Source: Mycobacterium sp. URHB0044 (GTDB lineage: Bacteria > Actinomycetota > Actinomycetes > Mycobacteriales > Mycobacteriaceae). Taken from it: a stretch of DNA of 64,000 bases. Positions 44,335 to 54,124 of the stretch are shown in pieces; position 1 is the first letter of the stretch; the number at the start of each line of letters is the position of its first letter. Below the pieces are notes generated by a model. That model was not told where the DNA came from and searched no databases. It saw nothing but the letters and a program-made list of their open reading frames with translations. The translations under genes were made by a program, and so were the position numbers. The stretch covers positions 248,001-312,000 of the forward strand of contig NZ_JIAW01000005.1 of assembly GCF_000620625.1 (NCBI RefSeq), in the 5' to 3' direction.

Positions 44335-45810
44335 TCAACCGAGTGTGGCGGTGCCGTCCTGGTGCACCCGCACCTTGACGCCCGCGATGTCCTCGCGCGT
44401 GCTCGTCTGCGCTTCGGAGGTGTCGGTGATCACCGCGAGCGCACGCGTGTCCTCGGGCGTGCGGACCGCCAGGAACACCTTCTCCGGGACGCCGTCGCGA
44501 GTGAAGGGCGTGGTCCACGACTCCACGGTGCCCACTCCGGCCCAGTCCTCCTCGGCGATCCTGGTGGGCTCGGCGTCGACGGCGGATTGCACGTCCTCCC
44601 AGCGAAACTCACCGTCCGGCGGGTTGGTGCCATACACACCGAAGCTGTGCTTCGTGAGGTAGCCGCCGTTGGCCGTGATCAGTCCGAGCGTGCCGGGCGC
44701 CGACACGAGTTGCTCGGCCATGGTCGCGATCGAGTGGGAGACGTAGTTGTTCCACGGCCCGCCGGCGAAGGTGAGGCCGCCAGTGACGGTCAGGGGACGC
44801 TCGACGTCGTCGAGGGGCAGCCCGAGTTCGTTCGCGGCGACCTGGACCGCCGATGGGAAGCACGAGTACACGTCGACCAGTCCGACGTCGTCGATGCCGG
44901 TGCCCGCCAGTTCGAGCACCCGGCGGCCCGCCAACCGGATCGCCGGCGAACGATCGAATTCGGCGCGCTCGCCGATCAGATGGGTGTCGTGCGCATCGGT
45001 GCCTGCGTACGGGAACACCCAACGGTCGGTGGGAATCTGCAGATACGTCGCCTTCTCCGCGGACGTCAGGATCAGCGCGGCGCCCTGGTCGACCATGTTG
45101 TTCGAGTTCATCAACTTGGTGTACGGCGAGCTGATCATCCGGTTGCTCGGTCCCGGCTGCCAGATCTCCTCTGCCGACACGGCATCCCGGCTCCAGGCGT
45201 GCGGATTCCGCGCCGCAACGGCGCTGAACCGTACCCACAGCTGCCCGATCCGGCGGCGGTGCTCGTCGGGCGTCTCCCCCGCCGAGATGCGCAGCGCCTG
45301 CTCGAACATCGGATAGACGTAGGCGGGCCGGTCCAGGTGGATCTTGATCTCGACGGGCCCGGCCATCTGGAATTCGTCGTCCGCACCCTGCGGGGCGGGT
45401 ACCGACTCGTCCTGCTTGGTCCAGTCCAGCTTGCCTCCGGCTGCGCGGACCTTGGTGCGGGTGCGCCACGTCTCGGCACCGGCGATGAGCACGATGTCGG
45501 TGCGGCCCCGCTGGATGTCGAGGCACGCCTGGTTCACCAGCGACTGCGGCACGTTGCCGCCGATGCTGGTGTACCGACTGTCGGCATGCGGCGCGCGGAT
45601 GCGTTGCGCGAGAAGGAGACCGGGATTGCGGTACCGCCAGGACAGCAGGTTGACGATCCGCACCGAGTCGACGGCCTCCAGTACCCGGGGATCCGCGGCC
45701 GCGCGGGCGGCGCGCTCCATCAGGTCGACGGGCTCGATGGCGGGGTCGCCGTCGCGTTGGTTGACCTGGCCGTAGCCGACCAGTACGGGCGTTCTCGGAT
45801 CGACGGGCAT
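44335..45810 (-). CDS. Thiolase-like acyltransferase (Rv1867 type)
   Basis: 491 aa, longer than classical thiolases because of a C-terminal extension of about 100 residues (EDWAGVGTVESWTTPF and onward, OB-like). The N-terminal half has NVPQSLVNQACLDIQRGRTD with a Cys in the thiolase nucleophile position, and the C-terminal half has GLTFAGGPWNNYVSHS and LITANGGYLTKHSFGVY with the His. It belongs to the SCP-x/Rv1867 group. Located just downstream of the ALDH on the same strand, with 3 bp between, so the three genes look like one catabolic operon. Confidence 0.85.
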   Translation of the reverse strand: MPVDPRTPVLVGYGQVNQRDGDPAIEPVDLMERAARAAADPRVLEAVDSVRIVNLLSWRYRNPGLLLAQRIRAPHADSRYTSIGGNVPQSLVNQACLDIQRGRTDIVLIAGAETWRTRTKVRAAGGKLDWTKQDESVPAPQGADDEFQMAGPVEIKIHLDRPAYVYPMFEQALRISAGETPDEHRRRIGQLWVRFSAVAARNPHAWSRDAVSAEEIWQPGPSNRMISSPYTKLMNSNNMVDQGAALILTSAEKATYLQIPTDRWVFPYAGTDAHDTHLIGERAEFDRSPAIRLAGRRVLELAGTGIDDVGLVDVYSCFPSAVQVAANELGLPLDDVERPLTVTGGLTFAGGPWNNYVSHSIATMAEQLVSAPGTLGLITANGGYLTKHSFGVYGTNPPDGEFRWEDVQSAVDAEPTRIAEEDWAGVGTVESWTTPFTRDGVPEKVFLAVRTPEDTRALAVITDTSEAQTSTREDIAGVKVRVHQDGTATLG

Positions 45811-45813
45811 GGA

Positions 45814-47259
45814 TCAGGCCGGTCCGACGCGGTAGATGGACTTCAGGCTCTGGTAGGCGGCCAGGCCTTCCGGCCCGAGCTCGCGGCCCATGCCGCTGGC
45901 CTTCACCCCACCGAACGGCGCCTGCATGTCCAGCACGTAGTCGTTGACGCCGATGGTGCCGGTGTGCACCGCCCTGGCGACGTCGGTGGCCCGCGCGACG
46001 TCCGTCGACCAGACCGTGCCGCCGAGTCCGAACTCGCTGTCATTGGCGATGTCGATCGCGTCGCGGTCGGTGTCGTACGGAATGACGGCAAGCACGGGAC
46101 CGAAGATCTCCTCCTGCGCAATGCGTGCCGAGTTGTCCACGTCGGCGAACACCGTTGGCGAGACGAACCAGCCGCGCGGTTGGTCGGCCGGAATCGACCC
46201 GCCCGCAACCACTTTGGCGCCCTCGGACTTGCCGATCTCGATGTAGTCGAGCACCCGCTCACGCTGTCGCGCGCTGACCAGCGGGCCGACGTGGGTCGAC
46301 TTCTCCAGCGGGTCGCCGACGGTGAGACCGTCCGCCAGCGCGGCGACGGCGTCCACCACCTCGTCGTAGCGTGACCGCGGAGCGAGGATCCGCGAGCTGA
46401 GGTGACAGGTCTGGCCGTTGTTGACGAACGATGCCGACCGCAGCCCCTTCATCGTGGCGTCGAGATCGGCATCGTCGAGGACGATGGCCGCCGACTTCCC
46501 GCCGAGCTCGAGAGTCACCGGGCGCAACAGCCGGCCGCACACCTCGGCGATGATGCGTCCGGCGTTGGTCGATCCGGTGAACGCCACCTTGTCGATTCCC
46601 GGATGCGCGACGAGGTGGGCGCCCGCCGCCGGCCCACCCGCGACGATGTTGAGCACGCCCGGCGGAAGGCCGGCGTCCACGGCCGCTTCCCCGAAGATCA
46701 AGGCGTCCAGCGCCGTTTCGGGTGCCGCCTTCAACACGATGGTGCAGCCGGCGGCCAGGGCGGGCGCGATCTTCATCGTGGCCAACGCCTGCGGGTAGTT
46801 CCACGGGGTGATGGCCCCGACCACCCCGACCGGTTCGCGGCGCACGATGGTGTGCCCGATCATCGCGGGCCTGATCTCCTCCGCAACGGCATCGGCGATC
46901 AGCCCGGCGTAGTAACGCAGCAGCGCGGGCGGGAACGCGCCGTTGGCGCCCCTGGACAGCGAGATCGGCATGCCGTTCTCGCGCGTGCACAGTGTGTTGG
47001 TGTCCGAGGCGCGCGCCTGTAGTGCATCGGCGAGCCGAACCAGGACCTCGGCGCGTTCGGAAGCGGGGGTCGCCCGCCACCCGTCCAACGCGGCACGTGC
47101 TGCGGTGACCGCGTCGTCGATCTCGGATTCCGTTGCGGCAGAGCCGTCGCCGAGCCGCTCGCCGGTGGCGGCCTCGATCACCGGCGACACGTCCGCCGCC
47201 TTGCGGAAGCGTCCGTCGATGAACAGCCTGCCACCGTCGAAGTCGGTCGAAACGGTCAT
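45814..47259 (-). CDS. Aldehyde dehydrogenase (NAD(P)-dependent)
   Basis: 481 aa. Catalytic Cys is in NNGQTCHLSSR, general base Glu in LELGGKSAA, the NAD motif in FTGSTNAG and the phosphate-binding PWNYPQALATMKIAPALAAG region. ATG 47259 starts TVSTDFDGGRLFIDG, as usual for the family; the frame extends much further upstream but that is inside the CoA-transferase gene. It overlaps that gene by four bases and precedes the thiolase-like gene. It probably oxidises an aldehyde made in the same acyl-CoA pathway. Confidence 0.95.
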   Translation of the reverse strand: MTVSTDFDGGRLFIDGRFRKAADVSPVIEAATGERLGDGSAATESEIDDAVTAARAALDGWRATPASERAEVLVRLADALQARASDTNTLCTRENGMPISLSRGANGAFPPALLRYYAGLIADAVAEEIRPAMIGHTIVRREPVGVVGAITPWNYPQALATMKIAPALAAGCTIVLKAAPETALDALIFGEAAVDAGLPPGVLNIVAGGPAAGAHLVAHPGIDKVAFTGSTNAGRIIAEVCGRLLRPVTLELGGKSAAIVLDDADLDATMKGLRSASFVNNGQTCHLSSRILAPRSRYDEVVDAVAALADGLTVGDPLEKSTHVGPLVSARQRERVLDYIEIGKSEGAKVVAGGSIPADQPRGWFVSPTVFADVDNSARIAQEEIFGPVLAVIPYDTDRDAIDIANDSEFGLGGTVWSTDVARATDVARAVHTGTIGVNDYVLDMQAPFGGVKASGMGRELGPEGLAAYQSLKSIYRVGPA

Positions 47260-49631
47260 GATGTGCGTCCTGTCTTCTCGGTGGAATCCGACCACGAGAA
47301 CAGCACGTTCTCGGCGATCAAACGCTCGATGTCGTCGCCATCCAGATCCAGTAGCCGCGTGCCGATCTCCCGGGTGTGCTCCCCGGGCATGGGCGCGGGT
47401 CGCAGCGTGGCGTCGGCGATGTGCCGATAGGGCGCGGGGCGCGTCTCGGTGGGCATGGGCACGTCGAACATGGGGTGAACCAGGTCCGTGTACAGCCTGC
47501 GGAAGGCCACCTGCGGGTCGGCGAGCACGTCGACGGCGCGGTTCATCGGCCCGGCCGGCACGCCCGCGTCCTGGACCATCCAGGCGATGTCGTCCTTGGA
47601 CCGGCTCGCGGTCCACGCCGCGACCGCGTCGACGAATTCTGCTGCACCGCTGGGAAGTTCGGAAATGCCGATGACCTTGGCCATGGCGACGCGGTCGGCG
47701 TCGGAGCGGACGGAGATCACGCACCACTCGTCGTCGCCGGCACACGGGTAGACGGCGTGGATCGCATCGTCGTCGACCACGGCGACGCCGGCAGCGCGGG
47801 CCGCCTCGGCCACATAGGACGCGGCGAGTTGGTTGACGGCCACCTCGGCCTGCGAGATGTGGACACTCGAGCCGCGAACGGTGGCGTCGCGGCCGATCAA
47901 CGCCGCCAGTGCCGCGATCGCGGTGACCCTGGCAACGACGTGGTCGGGGAAGATCGTGGTGGCATCGTAGAAACCGGTGTCGGTGGGATCGTCGGAGCTC
48001 CAGAGCCGACTGATGCCGGTGGTCGCGCGCACCAGGGGGCCATAGCCCATCCTGGCGCTCCACGGCCCCGTCGCACCGAACGCGCTGCTCTCGGCCAGCA
48101 CGATCCGCGGATTCAGCTTGCGCAGTTTGTCATAGGAGAAGCCAAGGGACGCAAGGGTTCCCGGCTTGAAGTTCGCGAAGACGGCGTCGGCGGTGGCAAC
48201 GAGGCGCGCGAAGATCGCGGCGCCCTCGGGATGGCGCAGGTCCAGGCCGAGGCTCGACTCGTTCCGATGCGTCAGCGCCCAGGTCCTGCTCATCGGCTGG
48301 CCGGGCGGCGTCTGGCGCAGACCGTCGGGATACGCCGCGCTCTCGATCTTCACCACCTCCGCCCCGAGGTCGGCGAACAGCCTGCCGAGTTCGCCGCCGG
48401 CGACAATCACACCGAGGTCGAGGATGCGCAGATTTCGAAACGGTCTGCCGCCGAGATCACGGTCGGTAGGGTCGTCCTGCGGGCGGGCGGCGAGCCACGT
48501 GGCCTCGTCCGCGCCGACGGCCGGAGGGGGCCCGACGATCCCGGCGCGCCGGCCGTCGACCACGAACGGGCCGGAGGGCATCGTCAACGACGTCCCTGGC
48601 GCCACGTCGATCTGGGTGAGTGCGCCGACGGAACGGAAGTGGTCGGAGGTCAGCGCGTCGGCGGGTGTGAGCACCGCGGCGATCGGAACACCACGGCGCT
48701 GACCCTCCGCGACCAGGGCCCCCATCGTCTGCGTGCCGAACAGCTCTGCGATGGCGGCGTTGAGTTCCTTCGAGGCGGCGTAGCGGGCCCTGATGCTCTC
48801 GAACTTCGGATCCGAGAACTGCTCCGGTTCGCCAAGCCACGCCCACATGCCCCGCCACTGGCGCGCCGACAGCAGACAGATCCGGACGAACCCGTCGCGG
48901 CAGGCGAACGTCGGGTAGATCTGCTGATTGCGCGGCCTGCCCCGCCACAGCTCACCGGACCGCTTCAGCCCGACGGCGGCCTGCCCCTCCGAGCCGAACG
49001 GCGGATCCAAACACTGCAGGACGGCCTCGAAGCGGGAGAAGTCGATGTAATCGCCTCTGCCGCAGCGCAACCGGTGGTAGTAGGCGACGAGCGCCGCCCA
49101 TGCCGCCTGCGTCGCGGCGGTGGCCGATGCGATGCCGTACGGCGGGAGGACCGGCCGGCCGGTGGTGGGGCCCGAGCGCGAAAGCGCGGTCGACATCGCG
49201 TACAGGACCGAGTCGGTGGCCTGCCACGGCGCCCTCGGCCCCGAGGTCCCGAAGTCGGTGACCTCGAGCGCTACCAGGTGACCGAACCGGTGCGCGAGCT
49301 CGGCGCATGACGTGCCGAACGCGGTGGCGCCCCGGACTGCGCCACCGTCGACCAGGATGTCGGCGTCGCCTGCCAGGCCGATGAAGCGCTCGCGGTCGAC
49401 GGCGTCGGCCGGATCGAGCACCGCGGCGCGCTTGTTGGCGTTGTTCACGGTGAACTCGATGCCGACTCCCGAGACCGACGGCCGGCTCGTGCGGGCCGCG
49501 ACGCCGCCGGGCGGCTCGATCTTGAGCACGTCGGCGCCGAGGTCGGCGAACAGCCTGCTGACGCCGTCGGACTCCGCGCCGCCCACGTCGAGCACCCGGA
49601 CCGACGCCAAAAGCTGACACCTGTCAAGCAT
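47256..49631 (-). CDS. Tandem class III CoA-transferase (CaiB/BaiF), Rv1866 type
   Basis: 791 aa, twice the usual about 400 aa: two fused CaiB/BaiF domains. The repeated domain start is VRVLDVGGAESDGVSRLFADLGADVLKIEPP in the first half and LRILDLGVIVAGGELGRLFADLGAEVVKIESA in the second (about residue 395). Each half has its own substrate-domain segment (LYAMSTALSRSGPTTGRP; YGPLVRATTGISRLW). Usually two identical chains interlock; here the fusion replaces the dimer and allows unequal sites. First gene of an operon with the ALDH and thiolase-like genes. Confidence 0.92.
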   Translation of the reverse strand: MLDRCQLLASVRVLDVGGAESDGVSRLFADLGADVLKIEPPGGVAARTSRPSVSGVGIEFTVNNANKRAAVLDPADAVDRERFIGLAGDADILVDGGAVRGATAFGTSCAELAHRFGHLVALEVTDFGTSGPRAPWQATDSVLYAMSTALSRSGPTTGRPVLPPYGIASATAATQAAWAALVAYYHRLRCGRGDYIDFSRFEAVLQCLDPPFGSEGQAAVGLKRSGELWRGRPRNQQIYPTFACRDGFVRICLLSARQWRGMWAWLGEPEQFSDPKFESIRARYAASKELNAAIAELFGTQTMGALVAEGQRRGVPIAAVLTPADALTSDHFRSVGALTQIDVAPGTSLTMPSGPFVVDGRRAGIVGPPPAVGADEATWLAARPQDDPTDRDLGGRPFRNLRILDLGVIVAGGELGRLFADLGAEVVKIESAAYPDGLRQTPPGQPMSRTWALTHRNESSLGLDLRHPEGAAIFARLVATADAVFANFKPGTLASLGFSYDKLRKLNPRIVLAESSAFGATGPWSARMGYGPLVRATTGISRLWSSDDPTDTGFYDATTIFPDHVVARVTAIAALAALIGRDATVRGSSVHISQAEVAVNQLAASYVAEAARAAGVAVVDDDAIHAVYPCAGDDEWCVISVRSDADRVAMAKVIGISELPSGAAEFVDAVAAWTASRSKDDIAWMVQDAGVPAGPMNRAVDVLADPQVAFRRLYTDLVHPMFDVPMPTETRPAPYRHIADATLRPAPMPGEHTREIGTRLLDLDGDDIERLIAENVLFSWSDSTEKTGRTS

Positions 49632-49734
49632 GCGGCTCAGTATCGTGCAGCCGCTCCCGGCGGTGTTTGGCGGGGTCCCAGCTTGGATATGCGGAGTTCA
49701 TCCCCCGTTGACCCGCCTACACCACGATGGCTAG

Positions 49735-52152
49735 ATGAGTTCACTGCAACCGCTGAACGACCAAGACCTTGCCGGCATCGATGCGTACTGGCGCGCCGCC
49801 AACTATCTGTCCGTCGGGCAGATTTATCTGCTCGACAATCCGCTGCTGCGGGCGCCGCTCGAGCGCGACCACGTCAAGCCGCGCCTGCTCGGGCATTGGG
49901 GCACCACGCCGGGTCTCAACCTGATCTACGCGCACCTCAATCGCATCATCCGCGAGCGCGACGCCAACGTCGTCTACATCACCGGACCCGGCCACGGCGG
50001 ACCCGGACTGGTGGCGAATGCCTATCTCGAAGGTACCTACTCCGAGATCTACACGGGCATCGGCGAGGATGTCGATGGGCTGCGAAAGCTGTTCCGGCAG
50101 TTCTCGTTTCCCGGTGGCATCCCGAGTCACGTCGCCGCGGAGACGCCGGGCTCCATCCACGAGGGCGGCGAGCTGGGCTACGCCCTGGTGCACGCCTACG
50201 GCGCGGCGCTGGACAACCCCGACCTCGTGGTGGCCTGCGTGGTTGGCGACGGTGAGGCCGAGACCGGTCCGCTGGCGGCGAGTTGGCACTCCAACAAGTT
50301 TCTCGACCCGGTGACCGACGGCGCCGTGCTGCCCATCCTGCATCTCAACGGTTACAAGATCGCCAATCCGACGGTGTTGGCGCGGATTCCGCAGCAGGAA
50401 CTCGAGTCGTTGCTCGTCGGCTACGGATACCGCCCAATCACGGTCGCGGGCGACGACCCGGCGAACGTGCACCAACAACTGGCGGCCGCGCTGGACGAGT
50501 CGTTCGACGAGATCGCCGCCATCCAGCGTGCGGCGCGGCTGGACGGGCAGCCGGGGCGTCCCCTCTGGCCGATGATCGTGATGCGCACGCCGAAGGGCTG
50601 GACCGGTCCAAAGGAGGTGGACGGCAAGAAGGTCGAGGGTACCTGGCGCTCACACCAGGTACCGCTGTCCGAGACGCACACCAACGACGAGCACAGGGCT
50701 CAACTCGAGACGTGGCTGCGCAGTTACGGACCCGAGGACCTGTTCTCCGGCGACGGAGCCCTCCGCGAGGAGTTGCGCGCCCTCGCCCCGACCGGCGAGC
50801 GACGGATGAGCGCCAACCCGCACGCCAACGGCGGGCTGCTGCTGCGGGACCTGGACCTTCCGCACTTCCCCGACTACGCCGTGGCCGTCGAGCAGCCGGC
50901 TTCCGACAGCGCGGAAGCCACCAAGGTGCTCGGCACCTTCCTGCGCGACGTCATCAAGCGCAACCCCGACCGATTCCGCTTGATGGGCCCCGACGAGACC
51001 GCGTCGAATCGGCTCTCGGCGGTCTACGAGGCGACCGACAAGGCCTGGCAGGCCGACGTCGAAGCCGACGACGAGGACCTGGCGCCCGACGGCCGCGTGA
51101 TGGAGGTGCTGTCCGAACACCTGTGCCAGGGCTGGCTCGAGGGCTACCTGCTGACCGGTCGGCACGGCCTGTTCAACTGCTACGAGGCGTTCGTCCACAT
51201 CGTCGACTCCATGCTCAACCAGCACGCCAAGTGGCTGACCAGTAGCGCTCAGCTCGAGTGGCGCCGGCCCATCGCCTCGCTGAACTACCTTCTCACATCA
51301 CATGTTTGGCGTCAGGATCACAACGGAGCGTCACACCAAGATCCGGGATTCATCGACCACGTCGCCAACAAGCGCCCGGAGGTGGTGCGGGTCTACCTGC
51401 CGCCGGACGCCAACACGCTGCTGTCGGTGGCCGACCACTGCCTGCGCTCGCGCCAGTACGTCAACGTCATCGTCGCGGGCAAGCAGAACGCACTGACCTA
51501 CCTGACGATGGACGAAGCGATCGCGCATTGCACCAGGGGCCTCGGGATCTGGGATTGGGCAGGTACCGCTGCCGCCGGCGAGGAGCCCGACGTCGTGCTG
51601 GCCTGCGCAGGCGACGTGCCGACGCTCGAAACCGTCGCCGCGGCCGACATCCTGCGACGCCGGCTGCCCGGTGTCGCGGTGCGCGTCGTCAACGTCGTCG
51701 ACATCATGCGTCTGCAGCCCGAGTCCGAGCATCCGCACGGCATGTCCGACCGCGAATTCGACACGCTCTTCACCACCGACAAGCCGGTCATCTTCGCCTA
51801 TCACGGCTATCCGTGGTTGATCCACCGGTTGACCTACCGGCACACCAACCACCAGCAGCTGCACGTGCGGGGCTTCAAGGAGCGTGGCACCACCACGACA
51901 CCGTTCGACATGGTCATGCTCAACGACCTCGACCGGTTCCACCTGGTGATGGACGTCATCGACCGCGTCGAGGGACTGGGCAGCAAGGCCGCCTCATTGC
52001 GTCAGGAAATGGTCGACGCGAGGCTGGCCGCGCGGCGCTACACCCGCGAACACGGTGAGGACGATCCGGCGATCACGAACTGGAGCTGGGACAGCGGCTA
52101 CCGGGCGGACGGCACCGAATCGCTGTCCCAGGACCGTCGCGGCGAGGATTGA
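49735..52152 (+). CDS. xfp: Phosphoketolase (xylulose-5-P/fructose-6-P)
   Basis: 805 aa thiamine-diphosphate enzyme that splits xylulose 5-phosphate (or fructose 6-phosphate) to acetyl phosphate and a sugar phosphate. [18 protein letters not shown], the TPP motif [29 protein letters not shown] and the late [29 protein letters not shown] region are diagnostic. Length is standard. No acetate kinase or phosphotransacetylase gene is in the window, so the acetyl phosphate must be used by enzymes encoded elsewhere. ATG 49735 has no evident ribosome site. Confidence 0.95.
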   Translation: MSSLQPLNDQDLAGIDAYWRAANYLSVGQIYLLDNPLLRAPLERDHVKPRLLGHWGTTPGLNLIYAHLNRIIRERDANVVYITGPGHGGPGLVANAYLEGTYSEIYTGIGEDVDGLRKLFRQFSFPGGIPSHVAAETPGSIHEGGELGYALVHAYGAALDNPDLVVACVVGDGEAETGPLAASWHSNKFLDPVTDGAVLPILHLNGYKIANPTVLARIPQQELESLLVGYGYRPITVAGDDPANVHQQLAAALDESFDEIAAIQRAARLDGQPGRPLWPMIVMRTPKGWTGPKEVDGKKVEGTWRSHQVPLSETHTNDEHRAQLETWLRSYGPEDLFSGDGALREELRALAPTGERRMSANPHANGGLLLRDLDLPHFPDYAVAVEQPASDSAEATKVLGTFLRDVIKRNPDRFRLMGPDETASNRLSAVYEATDKAWQADVEADDEDLAPDGRVMEVLSEHLCQGWLEGYLLTGRHGLFNCYEAFVHIVDSMLNQHAKWLTSSAQLEWRRPIASLNYLLTSHVWRQDHNGASHQDPGFIDHVANKRPEVVRVYLPPDANTLLSVADHCLRSRQYVNVIVAGKQNALTYLTMDEAIAHCTRGLGIWDWAGTAAAGEEPDVVLACAGDVPTLETVAAADILRRRLPGVAVRVVNVVDIMRLQPESEHPHGMSDREFDTLFTTDKPVIFAYHGYPWLIHRLTYRHTNHQQLHVRGFKERGTTTTPFDMVMLNDLDRFHLVMDVIDRVEGLGSKAASLRQEMVDARLAARRYTREHGEDDPAITNWSWDSGYRADGTESLSQDRRGED

Positions 52153-52168
52153 CGGCAGAAACCGCCGG

Positions 52169-52174
52169 TAGACT
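52169..52174 (+). promoter_or_regulatory. -10 box (TAGACT) of the CPBP protease gene
   Basis: TAGACT lies nine bases before ATG 52184; with no ribosome site visible the mRNA should have at most a few leader bases. Confidence 0.4.
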
Positions 52175-52183
52175 CGGCAGATC

Positions 52184-52948
52184 ATGTCCGATGCCAGCGC
52201 CGTGGATGCGCCACCCCACCCGCTGATCGGTCAACTCTCCGCGCTGCACCACTTCCACGTCTACGTCGACATCGGCGTCGTCGTGGTGGTGCTGGCGCTC
52301 ACGAATCTCCTCGCGCACTTCACCACCCCGTGGGCCAACGTCGTGGTGGTCCCCGCCGCGGCGGTGGCGCTGCTGGTGCTCGTCCGCTCTCGCGGGCTCG
52401 GCTGGTCGGAGCTCGGCCTCGGCCGTGAGCACTGGCGCTCCGGCGCGGGATACGCGCTCGCCGCGGTCGGGCTCGTCGGTTCGGTGATCGCCGTCGGTGC
52501 GCTGCTGCCGTGGACGCGGCCGATGTTCATGAACGACCACTACGCCACGGTGTCGGGTGCCCTCCTCGCCTCGATGATCATCATCCCGCTACAGACCGTG
52601 ATCCCCGAGGAGCTCGCATTCCGCGGCGTCCTGCACGGCGCGCTGGACCGGGCCTGGGGCTTCCGCGGTGTCGCGGCGGCGGGCTCCCTGCTGTTCGGGC
52701 TGTGGCACATCGCCACGTCCTTCGGGTTGACGAGCAGCAACGTGGGATTCACCAGGCTGCTCGGCGGCGGCGTCGCCGGCATGGTCGCTGGTGTCGTGCT
52801 TGCGGTCGTCGCGACCGGCGCCGCGGGCTTCGTGTTCACCTGGCTGCGGCGGCGCAGCGGCAGCCTGATCGCGCCGATCGCCCTGCACTGGTCACTGAAC
52901 GGGCTCGGTGCGCTGGCGGCCGCGCTGGTGTGGCACCTGTCGACCTGA
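52184..52948 (+). CDS. CPBP-family intramembrane protease
   Basis: 254 aa with about seven membrane helices. The catalytic Glu-Glu-x-x-x-Arg motif is EELAFRG, followed by WHIATS and a final SLIAPIALHWSLNGLG with the metal-binding His. Family members process prenylated or other membrane substrates, and in bacteria act in stress or peptide processing. It occupies the same place relative to adhA as Rv1863c in M. tuberculosis (from memory). The gene is convergent with the CGNR gene. Confidence 0.88.
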   Translation: MSDASAVDAPPHPLIGQLSALHHFHVYVDIGVVVVVLALTNLLAHFTTPWANVVVVPAAAVALLVLVRSRGLGWSELGLGREHWRSGAGYALAAVGLVGSVIAVGALLPWTRPMFMNDHYATVSGALLASMIIIPLQTVIPEELAFRGVLHGALDRAWGFRGVAAAGSLLFGLWHIATSFGLTSSNVGFTRLLGGGVAGMVAGVVLAVVATGAAGFVFTWLRRRSGSLIAPIALHWSLNGLGALAAALVWHLST

Positions 52949-52955
52949 CGCGTCT

Positions 52956-53543
52956 TTAGTGCTCGGTGCGCCGGCGGGCGCGGAAGTCTCGATTCTTGAG
53001 CTTGTTTCCGCACGTCGCCATGTCGCACCAGGTTCCGCCGTGGTTGCGCGAGCGGTCGTAGAACACCCATCGGCAGTCGTCGTTCGCGCATGTCTTCAGG
53101 TGCTGCCACGTGCCGTCGCGCTGGGCGTCGGCGACCACGAGCAGCAGTTCCAGCAGACGCGCCCGCACCGAGTCCCCCGCCGGCGCCAACCGGACCGAGC
53201 CATCCGCAGTGACGGCCGCGCGCGCGAGCTCGCCGTCGGCAACGTGGTGCAGCGGCGCAGTGAGTGCGGGGTCCGGGACCACGCCGTCGGTGTTTTGCCG
53301 CACCAGGGCATGCAGTCCCGCGCGCACGCCCACCAGAATCCGGAGGTCGTCGTCGGTGGCGGTGGCGTCGGGTGCCAGCAGCCCGTTCGCCACCAACCAG
53401 GGCACGGCGTCCGCGGTGGTCGCCAATCGGTCGCGGCCGGTTTCCCGTTCGGCCGTGTTGATCAGGCGCTGAATGCGTCGCAAGGGTTCCGGCGCAGGTT
53501 TGGACTCCCCGTCTTCGAGCCATTCTTCGGATACCGGCGACAT
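52956..53543 (-). CDS. CGNR zinc-finger (ABATE-domain) putative regulator
   Basis: 195 aa. The C-terminal CGNR zinc finger is complete: CANDDCRWVFYDRSRN, then WCDMATCGNKLKNRDFRAR with four cysteines. The N-terminal part (INTAERETGRDRLATTADAVPWLVANGLL) is the stress-induced ABATE domain. Such proteins are thought to bind DNA. ATG 53543 is preceded by TACACT at six bases, so the mRNA is leaderless. The long repeated element between it and the divergent gene is a natural binding site. Confidence 0.88.
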   Translation of the reverse strand: MSPVSEEWLEDGESKPAPEPLRRIQRLINTAERETGRDRLATTADAVPWLVANGLLAPDATATDDDLRILVGVRAGLHALVRQNTDGVVPDPALTAPLHHVADGELARAAVTADGSVRLAPAGDSVRARLLELLLVVADAQRDGTWQHLKTCANDDCRWVFYDRSRNHGGTWCDMATCGNKLKNRDFRARRRTEH

Positions 53544-53549
53544 TCACTC

Positions 53550-53555
53550 AGTGTA
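53550..53555 (-). promoter_or_regulatory. -10 box (TACACT) of the CGNR gene
   Basis: Read on the minus strand, TACACT is followed by six bases and ATG 53543, the spacing of a leaderless start. Confidence 0.5.
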
Positions 53556-53563
53556 GACCGTCC

Positions 53564-53623
53564 GTGACCGGTATATACGTTTGACTAGTCACTAGTGACC
53601 GGTATACCGTTGACGCTAGTCAC
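53564..53623. repeat. Two 29-bp direct repeats forming the divergent operator
   Basis: Units 53564-53592 and 53595-53623 both start GTGACCGGTATA and end CTAGTCAC, with variable middles; each is bounded by inverted GTGAC/GTCAC ends. The join creates the perfect palindrome GTCACTAGTGAC (53589-53600). It lies between the divergent CGNR and unknown genes. Confidence 0.75.
53581..53608 (+). promoter_or_regulatory. Promoter (TTGACT-N16-TATACC) of the 161-aa gene
   Basis: A near-consensus -35 and -10 pair falls inside the direct repeats, predicting a start near 53615 and a leader that contains GAAAGAAGG before ATG 53639. A protein bound to the repeats would block it. Confidence 0.55.
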
Positions 53624-53638
53624 GAAAGAAGGTTCGAC

Positions 53639-54124
53639 ATGCTGTCACGACACCAGCACCACGACGACCGACTCATACCGTTCGAGGATTCCGTCTCCGC
53701 CGAGCCCGACGTTCGCGCGCCGTTGTTGGTCCGACTCCGCACCCGATTGTTCGCCTACCGCTACGACCGAGAGATCGAGGACGGAATCAGCCCAGTCCCG
53801 GGCAGCCCCCTCGCCGTGCACGGGGCGCGGCTGGTCTCGCCCCAGGAACGCGACGACCTGGCGGGTGCGCTGCGCACCATCGTCCGCGATGCCGACGTCA
53901 TCCGCGGCCCCTTCACCTCGCGGATACCGGTCCACTCGGCGGCCGTACACCATGCCGCCCCGGTCATCGACGAAGTGTGCGACCGGTTGACCGACCCCTT
54001 CCCGGTCCACGCTCGCGGGATGGCGCGCCTGCGGATCGTCCTGTCCGACGGATGCGGGCCGCTGTACCGGTCCGACACGGGGACGCTGGCCGCGGCGCTG
54101 CGCGGCGTGCTTGCCACGCTGTGA
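53639..54124 (+). CDS. Unknown 161-aa protein divergent from the CGNR regulator
   Basis: Not recognised. Soluble, no signal or membrane segment. Notable parts: LVRLRTRLFAYRYDREIEDG (basic helix), RLVSPQERDDLAGALRTIV, PVHSAAVHHAAPVIDEVCDRLTDPFPVHARGMARLRIVLSDG, and a C-terminal DTGTLAAALRGVLATL helix. Clean GC3 bias and the ribosome site GAAAGAAGG before ATG 53639 support it as a real gene. A TGA stop is adjacent to the adhA stop. Its strong promoter lies within the repeated operator, so it is probably the main target of the CGNR protein. Confidence 0.7.
   Translation: MLSRHQHHDDRLIPFEDSVSAEPDVRAPLLVRLRTRLFAYRYDREIEDGISPVPGSPLAVHGARLVSPQERDDLAGALRTIVRDADVIRGPFTSRIPVHSAAVHHAAPVIDEVCDRLTDPFPVHARGMARLRIVLSDGCGPLYRSDTGTLAAALRGVLATL

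Noticed and set aside
42995..44662. Long plus-strand frame opposite the DctA-type gene
   Set aside because: Composition rich in Arg, Gln, Asp and His repeats typical of antisense of a GC-rich membrane protein gene; no domain.
47376..49310. Long plus-strand frame opposite the tandem CoA-transferase
   Set aside because: Shadow of a clear two-domain enzyme; no start signal or domain.
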